A DNA stretch of 64,000 nt from assembly GCF_003031405.1 (NCBI RefSeq), contig NZ_CP020469.1, forward strand, positions 2,604,001-2,668,000, in the 5' to 3' direction. Below the pieces are notes generated by a model that was given only the letters and a program-made list of their open reading frames with translations, was not told the DNA's origin and searched no databases. The stretch's first letter is position 1; every line of letters starts with the position of its first letter. The translations under genes were made by a program, and so were the position numbers. Of the stretch, positions 36,063 to 44,634 are shown piece by piece. The stretch comes from Halomonas sp. 'Soap Lake #6'. GTDB taxonomy: Bacteria; Pseudomonadota; Gammaproteobacteria; Pseudomonadales; Halomonadaceae.

Positions 36063-36495
36063 ACGCATCCCCTACACACCAGTGCCTGAAGAGTGGCAGC
36101 TCACTTTCAGCATGCTGTGCGGTATGTGTCTGCACTTGAACCAGTGCCACATCATCGACGGCATGATTGAAATGAAGCTTGGGGCTCCGTGGCCGGAAGG
36201 CGGATGGGCCACCGACCCAGGCGCAGGCGTCACGTGCCTCAGCTACCAGCCGCGTCCCGTGCGCATCCTGGAAGGCGAAGAGCTGGAATACGTCCTCAAC
36301 CAAGCGGTACCCATGTGCGGTGGCTGTGCGGCTCGCAAGGGTAGCGATGCATCCAAGAGCCTGCACACCCAGCGCGACTTCAACGCCGCCGTGAAGTGTC
36401 AGGGCGTGTTTGCGTGCCACGAAGGTGACAACCACGGCAAGCCCTGCGGCGGCTGGTGCAACGCGGTACGCCGTCAGATGGGAGCAACGTCATGA
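36052..36495 (+). CDS. Cys-rich phage hypothetical protein
   Basis: 147 residues with about ten Cys: CGMCLHLNQC, CLSY, CGGCAARKG, CQGVFACHEG and CGGWCNA. Such spacing suggests two zinc- or metal-binding clusters. Not recognised. The ATG at 36052 (MASERIPY) is preferred to an upstream one at 35959 because it has GAGGTGG before it and a short overlap with the previous gene. ATGA overlap links it to GemA. Confidence 0.6.
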   Translation: MASERIPYTPVPEEWQLTFSMLCGMCLHLNQCHIIDGMIEMKLGAPWPEGGWATDPGAGVTCLSYQPRPVRILEGEELEYVLNQAVPMCGGCAARKGSDASKSLHTQRDFNAAVKCQGVFACHEGDNHGKPCGGWCNAVRRQMGATS

Positions 36496-36914
36496 TTAGC
36501 AAAGGCAAGCTGGCCCAGATCCATATCGCTAAGGCGCAACTAGGCCTGAGTGATGACGACTACCGCGCCATCCTCGCCCGTACTGCTGGGGTGAGCAGTG
36601 CCAAAGAACTCACTAACCGCACCGTAGGCGGCGTGATGTTTGAGTTCCGCCGCCTGGGCTTTGAGCCAAAGCCCGCAAAAAAGGCAGGCCGTAAGGCACC
36701 TAACCCGCCCCGCTCTCGCCAACGGGAAATGAAGAAGATCGAGGCACTACTGGCAGAAGCGGACCGCGCCTGGGCCTATGCCGATGGCATGGCGAAGCAC
36801 ATGTTCAAGGTCGACCGCGTGGACTTTCTCGACGACAGCCAACTGCACAAGCTGCTCCAGGCGTTGATCATCGACGCCAAGCGGCAAGGACGGTACCCCA
36901 ATGACCTCTCATAA
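36492..36914 (+). CDS. gemA: GemA-like protein (Mu gp16 family, DUF1018)
   Basis: 140 residues of the GemA family. The start MISKGKLAQIHIAKAQLGLSDDDYRAIL and the later LRLLGFEP-like FRRLGFEPK are typical. In Mu, GemA alters host gene expression and DNA topology during early infection; the mechanism is poorly defined. The basic linker (AKKAGRKAPNPPRSRQREMKK) separates two helical parts. ATG at 36492 overlaps the preceding stop. The 3' end overlaps the Mor-like gene by 14 bases, as expected for consecutive early genes. Confidence 0.88.
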   Translation: MISKGKLAQIHIAKAQLGLSDDDYRAILARTAGVSSAKELTNRTVGGVMFEFRRLGFEPKPAKKAGRKAPNPPRSRQREMKKIEALLAEADRAWAYADGMAKHMFKVDRVDFLDDSQLHKLLQALIIDAKRQGRYPNDLS

Positions 36915-37329
36915 GGTAGACAACTTAGATCTAGGCTTCGGCGTCCCCGCCGATGCTCTGGACTATCTCGACCCAGAGATCCTAAAGAAGTGGCCACAAG
37001 GGCTGAGCGACATGCTCACAGTGGTCGAGAACGCCTATATCCGGGCTGGTGATGATCCGCAGGTAGCACGCAACCGTGCTTTTTCAGCCGTGCGTGCTAT
37101 TAGCTCGTTCGCAGGTGGTCGTAGCCTTTATGTGCCCCAGGGCCGACAGCTTGACCGCGCTCTACGAGACCGTGAAATCTGGGAGCGTCACACCGGCGAC
37201 AACATTCCTCAGTTGGTCGAGGACTACGGTCTTACAGAAGCGCAGGTTTACAGCATTCTAGGCGAGCAGCGAAAACTCGCCCGCGCCCGGATGCAATCTG
37301 ATCTTTTCGGCGACAATGCAAACGGCTAA
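36901..37329 (+). CDS. mor: Mor/C-family transcription activator
   Basis: 142 residues, near the length of Mu Mor (129) and C (140). Conserved blocks are a dimerisation part (WPQGLSDMLTVVENAY) and a DNA-binding part (GGRSLYVPQGRQLDRALRDREIW followed by YGLTEAQVYSILGEQR). It switches transcription from early to middle or late genes by recruiting RNA polymerase. Only one Mor/C protein is seen here, so it may serve both steps; two copies of a motif at 38383 and 46778 are candidate targets. Confidence 0.88.
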   Translation: MTSHKVDNLDLGFGVPADALDYLDPEILKKWPQGLSDMLTVVENAYIRAGDDPQVARNRAFSAVRAISSFAGGRSLYVPQGRQLDRALRDREIWERHTGDNIPQLVEDYGLTEAQVYSILGEQRKLARARMQSDLFGDNANG

Positions 37330-37375
37330 GCTAGCCTCAACTAAGTTAGAGATAATAAATAATAAGGGGAACATT

Positions 37376-37972
37376 GTGCAGAACATTGTAACAACTATAG
37401 CAACAGCATTAGCGCTTTCGATTGGACAGGCTCACGCTTCCGAAACTTGCATCGATATCTCAAACGACCAGCGCCGCCTGGCTTGTTACGATGCAGAATA
37501 CCGGCCTGCCATCGAGCGAGAGACTGTATCTGAGTGGAATGTGAGTGAGCAAACTTCACCCATAGACGATAGTAAGACCGTGGTGCTGCGTACAACGGCG
37601 ATTGAGGCGGTAGCAGGTCGGTTTGGAAGAGACAGTAGGCCAAGCCTGATTCTGCGATGCCACGAAAACAAGACAGTCATGTACTTTGGCTTTGCACAAC
37701 ACCACATGGCCGATATTCAGGGTTATGGTCGTGTAACGTTAAGGGTCGATCAACAGAATGCCGTGACGCGAAATATGCAGGCTTCGACAGATAGTAAAGC
37801 GCTTGGGCTATGGAACGGAGGCCAGTCGATCCCAGTCATTCGTAGCATGTTCGATGGCAATGTTCTGACCGTACGCGCAACCCCGTTCAGTGAATCACCC
37901 ATTACCGTTCAGTTTCCTATCACTGGACTTGAAGAAGCTATTTCTCCGCTGCGTGAAGCGTGCAACTGGTAA
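37376..37972 (+). CDS. exported TagO/VasI-like protein
   Basis: 198 residues with a signal peptide ending near GQAHASETC. The mature part resembles TagO/VasI, a family linked to type VI secretion: RLACYDAEYRP near the N terminus, PIDDSKTVVLRT, SLILRCHENKT, VTLRVDQQ and a terminal LREACNW. In a prophage it is cargo rather than part of a secretion system; a role in the lysogen's envelope is only inferred. GTG at 37376 is chosen because GGGGA precedes it and it starts the signal peptide. Base composition is lower in GC than in neighbouring phage genes. Confidence 0.7.
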   Translation: MQNIVTTIATALALSIGQAHASETCIDISNDQRRLACYDAEYRPAIERETVSEWNVSEQTSPIDDSKTVVLRTTAIEAVAGRFGRDSRPSLILRCHENKTVMYFGFAQHHMADIQGYGRVTLRVDQQNAVTRNMQASTDSKALGLWNGGQSIPVIRSMFDGNVLTVRATPFSESPITVQFPITGLEEAISPLREACNW

Positions 37973-38009
37973 CGATCGAACTAACTATCAATATTAGAAA
38001 AGGTACATT

Positions 38010-38324
38010 ATGAGAGCGCTCACAGGGATTACAATTATCATTGCCGCTCTGTTAGCAGGCTGCGAATCAGGCGAGATAAAGACAGCCAAAGAAGCTGTTG
38101 CTGATCGGCTACGTGATCCAGAATCAGCTCAGTTCCGCAGTGTTAAGAGTGGTACCGCGCCTAATGGGCTTGCAACTGTGTGTGGCGAAGTAAATGGTAA
38201 GAATGCATATGGTGCCTATTCTGGCTATCAACGCTTTATAGCAAATAACAAGGGCAAAGTTATTTATCTTGAGTCCCAGTGGCCTACCTTTCAAGTCATG
38301 TGGGCTACCGACTGTCCCCGCTGA
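38010..38324 (+). CDS. small lipoprotein, probable prophage cargo
   Basis: 104 residues with a lipobox LLAGC (Cys at about 18), so it should be lipid-anchored. The mature part (VADRLRDPESAQFRSV, VCGEVNGKNAYGAYSGYQRF) belongs to a family of short phage and plasmid lipoproteins or secreted proteins of unknown function. It follows the TagO-like gene by 37 bp and is followed by a terminator, so the two form a small independent envelope-directed unit. Superinfection exclusion at the envelope is a reasonable but untested idea. Confidence 0.7.
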   Translation: MRALTGITIIIAALLAGCESGEIKTAKEAVADRLRDPESAQFRSVKSGTAPNGLATVCGEVNGKNAYGAYSGYQRFIANNKGKVIYLESQWPTFQVMWATDCPR

Positions 38325-38345
38325 CTTTGTCTTAGTTCCGTAACA

Positions 38346-38363
38346 AACCCGCCCCGGCGGGTT
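38346..38363 (+). terminator. terminator before the lysis genes
   Basis: AACCCGCC and GGCGGGTT pair around two bases and are followed by GTTTGCTTT. It closes the cargo pair and separates it from the late transcript. Confidence 0.75.
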
Positions 38364-38382
38364 GTTTGCTTTCTGGCCCATC

Positions 38383-38400
38383 AAAACTCCTAAACCGCTT
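38383..38400 (+). promoter_or_regulatory. late-promoter-like motif upstream of the endolysin gene
   Basis: AAAACTCCTAAACCGCTT matches 46778-46795 upstream of the protease gene at 17 of 18 positions. These are the same two places where Mu has its late promoters Plys and PI, so it may be an activator site. Confidence 0.6.
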
Positions 38401-38485
38401 GATTCCCGCCGCCTAGCCAATCCCCTCTAGCCTGAACCTCACTGCACCTGCGTTTATCGCTCACCCGCAATGAGGCTTTCTCACC

Positions 38486-38848
38486 ATGCCCCGTGACGAC
38501 CTTTCTACCCATTTCCGCCGCCGTGAATTTGCCTGCAAATGCGGCTGCGGCTTCGACACCGTCGATCTTGAAACTCTAGCGCTGCTGCAAGACATCCGCA
38601 TCCACTTCAACGTGCCGGTAGTGATCACCAGCGGCTGTCGTTGTGCCGCGCACAACCGCCGTGTGGGTGGTGCTGCCAATAGTCAACATGTGTTTGGCCG
38701 TGCGGCAGATATCCGCGTACAGGGTATTTCACCAGCCGCTGTTGCCGACTACGTCGAGGCCCATCACCCCACCGCCAGTGTAGGCCGCTACGGCAGCTTC
38801 ACCCACGTAGACACACGCACAAGCGGCCCTGCCCGCTGGAGAGGATAA
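38486..38848 (+). CDS. endolysin, peptidase M15 type
   Basis: 120 residues, a compact zinc L-alanyl-D-glutamate or D-Ala-D-Ala-type peptidase (M15_3). Zinc and catalytic residues are visible in SQHVFGRAADI (HxxxxxxD) and FTHVD. The N-terminal CKCGCGFD is common in phage M15 lysins. It cuts peptidoglycan cross-bridges at the end of the lytic cycle. No signal peptide, so it depends on a holin for release. TGAGG lies upstream of the ATG. First gene of the late operon. Confidence 0.88.
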   Translation: MPRDDLSTHFRRREFACKCGCGFDTVDLETLALLQDIRIHFNVPVVITSGCRCAAHNRRVGGAANSQHVFGRAADIRVQGISPAAVADYVEAHHPTASVGRYGSFTHVDTRTSGPARWRG

Positions 38849-38850
38849 GC

Positions 38851-39051
38851 ATGAGATTGATTGACGACGCTCATAACTGGCACCGGCTATGGTCAGTACG
38901 CCTCAGCCTTGCTGCCACCGTGTTCGGCACCCTAGAAGCGGTTCTACCGCTATGGGAAGTCGCATTGCCACAAGGGATGTTTGCACTGCTGGCAGCCGGG
39001 GCAGCGACAGGCGCCAGCGTTGCGCGAGCCATCAAGCAGCACCTGCCATAG
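38851..39051 (+). CDS. holin-like small membrane protein
   Basis: 66 residues with two hydrophobic segments: a weak one around LWSVRLSLAATVFGTLEAVLPL and a clearer one around GMFALLAAGAATGASVA. The size, basic tail and position right after the endolysin suggest a class II holin or related lysis protein (DUF7940-like). GAGGATAAGC precedes the ATG. Functional call rests on position and topology. Confidence 0.65.
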   Translation: MRLIDDAHNWHRLWSVRLSLAATVFGTLEAVLPLWEVALPQGMFALLAAGAATGASVARAIKQHLP

Positions 39052-39060
39052 GGGATCACA

Positions 39061-39402
39061 GTGGATGTCATCAACTGGGCAGCGGCAAAGCTGCTATTCG
39101 ATATTTTGCAGGCGCTGCTCATGTGTGTAATGGCGGTCTACATCTACTGGCTGAACAAGCACCGCGCCACCGGTACCGCCATTAGCAAACTCAATGAACG
39201 CGTCGATGACGTTGACAAGCACCTATCGCGCCTAGAGCAAACACTGGATAACCGCCCCGGCTATAGCGAGATTGACCAGTTGCGCAGCGAAATGGCCACC
39301 ATGAACCGAGGGGTGGCAGAACTTTCCGCGTCTATGAATGCCAGCAATGCCTTGCTGAACCGCCTGCACGAATACCTGCTGACGGAAAAGGGGAACCGGT
39401 AA
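39061..39402 (+). CDS. DUF2730-like membrane-anchored coiled-coil protein
   Basis: 113 residues: one membrane segment (LLFDILQALLMCVMAVYIYWL, about 9-30) followed by a coiled coil (LNERVDDVDKHLSRLEQTLD, MNRGVAELSASM). This matches DUF2730, common next to lysis genes of Mu-like phages; it may be a spanin-like or lysis-timing component, unproven. The GTG start at 39061 has AGGGGATC before it. The stop overlaps the next start. Confidence 0.75.
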   Translation: MDVINWAAAKLLFDILQALLMCVMAVYIYWLNKHRATGTAISKLNERVDDVDKHLSRLEQTLDNRPGYSEIDQLRSEMATMNRGVAELSASMNASNALLNRLHEYLLTEKGNR

Positions 39403-39701
39403 TGAGCTATCAAGACTTTGAAACCGAAGGCCGTCGCCTCGGTATTCTGCGCATCCTGCTACGCCGTGCGCAGTTCACCACCAACGAATACAGCCTTAAC
39501 GATGAGCTTCAAGGTGCGTACGCCCACCATATCAGCCGCGACAAGCTGCATGGCGATATTGCCTGGTTAGAAGAACAAGGGTTGGTCATTGCTCAGCAGC
39601 CCCGCGCTGGTTGGATCGTGACACTCACTTCACGCGGTTCTGACTGTGCCAATGGCCTTGCCAATGTGCCTGGTGTTGCCAAACCTCGCCCCGGTCTTTG
39701 A
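39402..39701 (+). CDS. winged-helix phage protein (VpaChn25_0724-like)
   Basis: 99 residues. FTTNEYSLNDELQGAYAHHISRDKLHGDIAWLEEQGLVIAQ has the shape of a winged helix. Such proteins are found between the lysis and small-terminase genes of Mu-like phages (annotated as VpaChn25_0724 family). Function unknown; packaging-site recognition or regulation are possible. Start overlaps the preceding stop (TAATG). Confidence 0.75.
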   Translation: MSYQDFETEGRRLGILRILLRRAQFTTNEYSLNDELQGAYAHHISRDKLHGDIAWLEEQGLVIAQQPRAGWIVTLTSRGSDCANGLANVPGVAKPRPGL

Positions 39702-39714
39702 GAGAGGTTGACCC

Positions 39715-40266
39715 ATGCCGCCACGCAATAAGGTCTTTGACCTACCCCAAGAGGTGCGCGAAGAGCTAAACGAAAAGCTCGTTAGCAGTGGCTTTCAGGG
39801 CTACGAAGCGTTAGCTGGCTGGTTAAGCGAGCGCGGTTATAACGTTTCCAAGTCTAGCGTTCACCGCTATGGCCAAGACTTGCAAGAAGAGTTCGAAGAG
39901 GCCATGGGCGACGTGCGTAAAACTACCGAGCTTGCCCGCGCCATGGCGTCGGAAAGCGAAGACGAAAGTGGTCATCTTATCGATGCCACCGCACGGATCG
40001 TGCAAGACCAGTTGCTGCGTATCTCCATCGCCATGCGTAAAGCCGAACATGAACCTGACGTGGCAGCCAAGCACCTTAGCAGCGTCACCAAAGCCTTGGC
40101 CGATATTGGCCGTGTCTCACTCAGCCAGAAAAAGTGGGCCAAAGAGCTGCGGGTGGAAGTGGCTAAAGAAGCCGCTGAGAAGGCCGAAACCGCAGGCCGC
40201 GCCCAAGGCCTTTCCAATGAAGGCGTCGCGGCACTTCGGGCAGCGATCCTAGAGGGTATGTCGTGA
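39715..40266 (+). CDS. small terminase subunit, DUF3486 (Mu gp27-like)
   Basis: 183 residues of DUF3486. The N-terminal helix-turn-helix (LPQEVREELNEKLVSSGFQGYEALAGWL, SKSSVHRYGQ) should bind the packaging site; a helical oligomerisation part follows. In Mu this gene lies just before the large terminase, as here. The product starts headful packaging by delivering phage DNA to the motor. GAGAGGTT precedes the ATG; 4-base overlap with the next gene. Confidence 0.88.
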   Translation: MPPRNKVFDLPQEVREELNEKLVSSGFQGYEALAGWLSERGYNVSKSSVHRYGQDLQEEFEEAMGDVRKTTELARAMASESEDESGHLIDATARIVQDQLLRISIAMRKAEHEPDVAAKHLSSVTKALADIGRVSLSQKKWAKELRVEVAKEAAEKAETAGRAQGLSNEGVAALRAAILEGMS

Positions 40267-41762
40267 GTGCTGCTATCGATCAAAGCGTGTTGCTGCCCTA
40301 CCAGCAGCGCTGGGTAAACGACAACTCGCCCGTCAAGGTGATTGAGAAATCCCGCCGTATCGGCCTTTCCTACGGTGAAGCGGCAGACGATGTGCTCTAC
40401 GCCGCATCCAGTGCGGGCGCAAACGTCTACTACATCTCCTACAACAAAGAGATGACCCAAGGCTTTATTCAGGATTGCGCCGGTTGGGCCAAAGCCTACC
40501 AAGCAGCCGCCAGCCAGATCGAAGAGTCGGTGATTGAAGCTGAAGACAAGCAGATCCTCAGCTACACCATCAAGTTCGACAGCGGCAACCAGATCCAAGC
40601 GTTTACCTCAAACCCGCGTAACCTGCGCAGTAAAGGTCGCCCCGGCGAACGCCTGGTCATTGATGAAGCCGCGTTCGTGGATGACATCCAGGAGCTGCTA
40701 AAAGCGGCGATGGCCATGACAATCTGGGGTGGTCAGATTCGCATCATCAGCACCCACAACGGCGAAGATAACCCGTTCAATGAGCTGGTCACTGACATAC
40801 GTGCTGGAAAGTACGACTACAGCTTGCACCGTGTCGACCTAGACGATGCGCTAGCCGATGGCTTCTACAAACGTATCTGTAAAGTCACGGGTGTGCCGTG
40901 GACACGCGAAGGCGAAGTGCAGTGGCGTCAGCAGTTGATCAACCGCTACAAGCCTAACGAAGACGAAGAGCTATTTTGCATTCCGGCCCAAGGCGGCGGC
41001 AGCTACCTGACTCGGGTGATGATTGAAGCCTGTATGGCCCCAGCCCCCGTGCTGCGCTTTAACGGCACGCGTGAATTTAACGCCATGCCAGAGCCCTCAC
41101 GCGCCGCTGAAATGGCCGACTGGATCAACGACAACCTCAAACCAGTACTAGCAACGCTTAACCCGCGCCGCCAACACGCCATGGGGCAAGACTTTGCCCG
41201 TAGCGGTGACCTCTCGGTGATTGCCCCCATGGAGATCGGCGAGACCCTGCACCGCACCGTGCCCTTTCTAATGGAAATGCACAACGTGCCCTTCAAGCAG
41301 CAAGAGCAAGTGCTTTTTGCTATCGGTGATGCGCTGCCACGCCTATGCGGCGTCGCCATCGACAGCCGTGGCAACGGCTCTTACATGGGCGAAGCGGCTA
41401 CGGACAAGTGGGGCTCAATCGTTGACCAAGTGATGGCCACCGAAAACTGGTACCGCGAACGCATGCCCCGCTACAAGGCCCGCTTTGAAGACGGCACTAT
41501 CACGCTGCCGAAAGACGATGGCCTAGTAGACGATCACCGCGCCTTCAAGTTGGTGCGTGGTGTCGCCCGTCTGCCTGAAGGCAAAACCAGCGGCGAACGC
41601 CACGGTGATGGCGCAATGGCTTGCGTTCTAGCTGATCACGCCGCCGAGATGGAAGCCATAGAGATCGACTTCACCCCCGCGCCCCTGCCTGGCAGCCGCC
41701 AGGACAACGACAGCGACGACATTGAATCCACAGGCTTTGGAATAGGAGGCGGCGCATGGTAA
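40263..41762 (+). CDS. large terminase subunit (Mu gp28-like)
   Basis: 499 residues. The ATPase half has a Walker A-like EKSRRIGLSYGEA (about residue 28) and Walker B GERLVIDEAAF (about 133). The nuclease half shows GQDFARSGDLSVIAP and VAIDSRGNGSYMGEA with candidate metal-binding Asp residues. It drives DNA into the prohead and makes the headful cut. GTG start at 40263, overlapping the small terminase stop. Overlaps the portal gene by 7 bases. Confidence 0.93.
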   Translation: MSAAIDQSVLLPYQQRWVNDNSPVKVIEKSRRIGLSYGEAADDVLYAASSAGANVYYISYNKEMTQGFIQDCAGWAKAYQAAASQIEESVIEAEDKQILSYTIKFDSGNQIQAFTSNPRNLRSKGRPGERLVIDEAAFVDDIQELLKAAMAMTIWGGQIRIISTHNGEDNPFNELVTDIRAGKYDYSLHRVDLDDALADGFYKRICKVTGVPWTREGEVQWRQQLINRYKPNEDEELFCIPAQGGGSYLTRVMIEACMAPAPVLRFNGTREFNAMPEPSRAAEMADWINDNLKPVLATLNPRRQHAMGQDFARSGDLSVIAPMEIGETLHRTVPFLMEMHNVPFKQQEQVLFAIGDALPRLCGVAIDSRGNGSYMGEAATDKWGSIVDQVMATENWYRERMPRYKARFEDGTITLPKDDGLVDDHRAFKLVRGVARLPEGKTSGERHGDGAMACVLADHAAEMEAIEIDFTPAPLPGSRQDNDSDDIESTGFGIGGGAW

Positions 41763-43366
41763 GCCCTAAAGCACTCATCAAGCGGTTATTCGGCAGCGAC
41801 AACAGCCAGGCGCTTGAAGACGAACAGACTAACGATGCCCGTATTGGTCAGCTCAAAAGAGAGTTCGCCGAACACCCCACCAAGGGGTTAACACCTGCGC
41901 GGTTGTACCAGATCCTGGAGGCCGCAGAACAAGGCGACCTCAAGGCGCAGTCTGAACTCTTTGACGATATGGAGGAAAAAGATCCGCAAATTGGAGCCAA
42001 CTTGGGCAAGCGCCGCCAGTTAGCGGCAGAGCTTGAGTGGCAGATCGTTCCGCCCGACGGTGCTGATGCCCGTGAGAAGAAAGCCACCGAGCATGCAATA
42101 GAAGTGTTTAGCGGGATCAATGTTGAAGACCTAATTCTTGATCTCGGCACCGGCATCGGCCACGGCTGGGCAAACCTCGAACTAAGTTGGCAGCGCGATG
42201 GCGCACTGCGCTACATCGAGCAGCCTACGCTGCGCCCCCACTCATGGTTCCGCTTGCATCCCGACGACCAGAACTGCATCACTCTGCGCGACAACAGCGC
42301 AACGGGAGATGAACTATGGCCACTGGGATGGGTGCAGCACCGCCACCGCGCTAAAACTGGCTACGTGGCACGCATGGGCTTGCACCGTATATTGGCGTGG
42401 CCCTATCTGTTTCAAAACTACGCGCTGGGGGATCTCGCGCAACTGCTGGAAATCTACGGACTACCCGCCCGCATCGGTAAGTACCCAAAGAACGCCACCG
42501 AAAAAGAGAAAGCCACGCTGCTACGCGCCGTCGTCACACTGGGACAGAACGCGGCAGGCATCATCCCCGAAGGGATGGACATCGAGTTTACAGAGGCCGC
42601 TGGTAAGGGTGCGTCTGCCGACCTCTACAAAACTATGATGGATTGGTGCGAAAGCGCTAAAGCGAGGGCAATACTAGGCGGCACACTAACAAGTGGCACC
42701 GGCGAAGGCACAAACACTAACGCACTTGGCAACGTGCATGAACGGGGTCAGGCCAGCCTGATACGCTCAGACGTTCGTCAGTACGCGGGCAGCATCCGTA
42801 ATAACATGTTGTGGCCCATGGCGGCTCTTAACTACGGGATTGAAAAGTCGCAGCGTGCACCGCGCTTCTACCTTGATACCGGCGAAACCGAAGATCTCGA
42901 ACGCCTCGCCAAGAGCGTGCCCACATTTGTGGACATGGGTGCCAAGATCCCTCTGTGGTGGCTTCATGAGAAATCCGGCATCCCGAGAGCCCAGGAAGGC
43001 GAAGACGTACTGATGCCAAAGGCAGCGCCAAATCCGTTTATGGGTGCACTGCGCTTACCAGCATCTAAACAACCACTAGCAGCACTACGTCAGGCCCCCA
43101 CCCACCCAGGCCAACCCAGCTACTACCGGGACGCAACCCTCGAACAGCTCGACAGCCAGGCGCAACCCATCATCGATAGTTGGGTTAACCAGGTGCAGCA
43201 GCTCGCCGAGCAAGCCGAAAGCCTAGAGCAGCTGCAATCGCTGATTGCCGCCGCCTTTGATGACTTGGATGAAAGCGAGTTGGCCAACGTGATGGCCACC
43301 GCGTTTGAAGCGGCCACATTAGCAGGCAGAGCCACGGTGGATGAGGAAACCGGCAATGCCGATTAG
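41756..43366 (+). CDS. portal protein, DUF935 (Mu gp29-like)
   Basis: 536 residues. The DUF935 pattern is clear: GLTPARLYQILEAAEQGD, DPQIGANLGKRRQLAAELEW, FRLHPDD and GTLTSGTGEGTNTNALGNVHE. It forms the dodecameric ring through which DNA enters the head and to which the tail connector binds. The last 100 residues are helical, with a Gln/Glu-rich stretch. AGGAGG precedes the ATG. Its 3' end overlaps the start of the MuF gene. Confidence 0.93.
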   Translation: MVSPKALIKRLFGSDNSQALEDEQTNDARIGQLKREFAEHPTKGLTPARLYQILEAAEQGDLKAQSELFDDMEEKDPQIGANLGKRRQLAAELEWQIVPPDGADAREKKATEHAIEVFSGINVEDLILDLGTGIGHGWANLELSWQRDGALRYIEQPTLRPHSWFRLHPDDQNCITLRDNSATGDELWPLGWVQHRHRAKTGYVARMGLHRILAWPYLFQNYALGDLAQLLEIYGLPARIGKYPKNATEKEKATLLRAVVTLGQNAAGIIPEGMDIEFTEAAGKGASADLYKTMMDWCESAKARAILGGTLTSGTGEGTNTNALGNVHERGQASLIRSDVRQYAGSIRNNMLWPMAALNYGIEKSQRAPRFYLDTGETEDLERLAKSVPTFVDMGAKIPLWWLHEKSGIPRAQEGEDVLMPKAAPNPFMGALRLPASKQPLAALRQAPTHPGQPSYYRDATLEQLDSQAQPIIDSWVNQVQQLAEQAESLEQLQSLIAAAFDDLDESELANVMATAFEAATLAGRATVDEETGNAD

Positions 43367-44522
43367 CGCCCAGTTCAACCGCCCGTTCCCCGAGCAGGTA
43401 ACGTTCTTCCGTAACAAGCTCAACCTGCCCACGGCTCGCAGCGGTCAGATCACCCGCGACCAAAACGACGCGGCATTTGTCGTGGCGGGCGCTACCAAGG
43501 CCGACTTGCTGGCAGATCTACGCGGCGCAGTCGATGACGCGATCAGCAACGGCCAGAGTCTCGGCGAGTTCCGCAAGCAGTTTGAAGAGATCGTGTCGAA
43601 GCGCGGCTGGACTGGCTGGACAGGCGAAGGCTCTAAGGCGGGCCGTGCCTGGCGTACCCGCCTTATCTACAAGACAAATCTGGATACCAGTTACGCCGCT
43701 GGCCGCTGGGCGCAGATGACCGACCCGGACATGATGCGCTTGCGCCCCTACTGGCGCTACGTACACAACACGGTAGAGAACCCACGACAGCAACATCAAC
43801 GCTGGAACAACCTGGTTTTACCCGCTGGCCATCCCTGGTGGCAGGCGCACTACCCACCCAACGGCTTTGGGTGCAACTGCGGTGTGGAAACGCTCAACGA
43901 GCGCGGCCTGAAGCGCCTGGACAAAGAAGGCCCGGACGCCGCACCGAATGATGGCACTTATGAAAACGTCGATAACACGACCGGCGAAGTCGTCACCGTG
44001 CCTAACGGCATACAGCCAGGCTGGGACTACGCCCCAGGGCAAACCTCCACCGAACGTGCGATCGCTGCACGATTGAACCGGCTGGACAGCGTTGACGCAA
44101 CGATCGCTAGAGAGAACGTCGGACAGTTAGTGGAGGCGTCGTTATTCAACCGCTTTTGGAATGGAGAGATGCGAGGCGAGTACCCAGTGGCCGTGGTGCC
44201 GCCAGTAGAACGCCAAGTGTTAGGCGCTGAAAGCCCCGTAGTACTGCTCTCACAGGAGAGCCTAGCGGCGCATAAGATCAGCCATCCTGAAGTAGGACTA
44301 GCGGACTACCGGCGGATACAACAGATATTAGATGAGGGCGAGGTATATCAGCGCGATGGTGAGCCAGGGCGAATGATTTATTTGGCCTTGGGCGACCGCC
44401 TTTATAGGGCAGCGCTTAAACGTACGGCGGACCGCAAGAAAAACTATTTTTTAACGCTATTTGTGGTCAGCGATGAAGCGGCGGAGCGGAACGTAAGAGC
44501 AAAAATGCAGCGGCTACGGTAG
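43356..44522 (+). CDS. MuF head morphogenesis protein with a C-terminal nuclease-like toxin domain
   Basis: 388 residues. Residues about 1-220 are the MuF minor head domain, ending in the conserved HPWWQAHYPPNGFGCNCGVETLN block. Residues about 270-388 (LLSQESLAAHKISHPEVGLADY, YQRDGEPGRMIYLALGDRLYRAALKRT, FLTLFVVSDEAA) look like the barnase/EndoU/colicin/RelE-like domains often fused to MuF proteins. MuF sits inside the head at the portal and may be injected with the DNA, so the tail domain could act on the new host or on rivals. ATG 43356 is preferred (GAGGAAA before it) over 43341. Confidence 0.82.
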   Translation: MPISAQFNRPFPEQVTFFRNKLNLPTARSGQITRDQNDAAFVVAGATKADLLADLRGAVDDAISNGQSLGEFRKQFEEIVSKRGWTGWTGEGSKAGRAWRTRLIYKTNLDTSYAAGRWAQMTDPDMMRLRPYWRYVHNTVENPRQQHQRWNNLVLPAGHPWWQAHYPPNGFGCNCGVETLNERGLKRLDKEGPDAAPNDGTYENVDNTTGEVVTVPNGIQPGWDYAPGQTSTERAIAARLNRLDSVDATIARENVGQLVEASLFNRFWNGEMRGEYPVAVVPPVERQVLGAESPVVLLSQESLAAHKISHPEVGLADYRRIQQILDEGEVYQRDGEPGRMIYLALGDRLYRAALKRTADRKKNYFLTLFVVSDEAAERNVRAKMQRLR

Positions 44523-44634
44523 TACGGGATAAGCGCACAGCTGGTTCGTCATCCCCAGATACCTCATCTGCTTTCGCAGGGTACACCAGACGAATATTGG
44601 TCTCATGCGCTTAATAACAGTATAGGAGAGTTTC

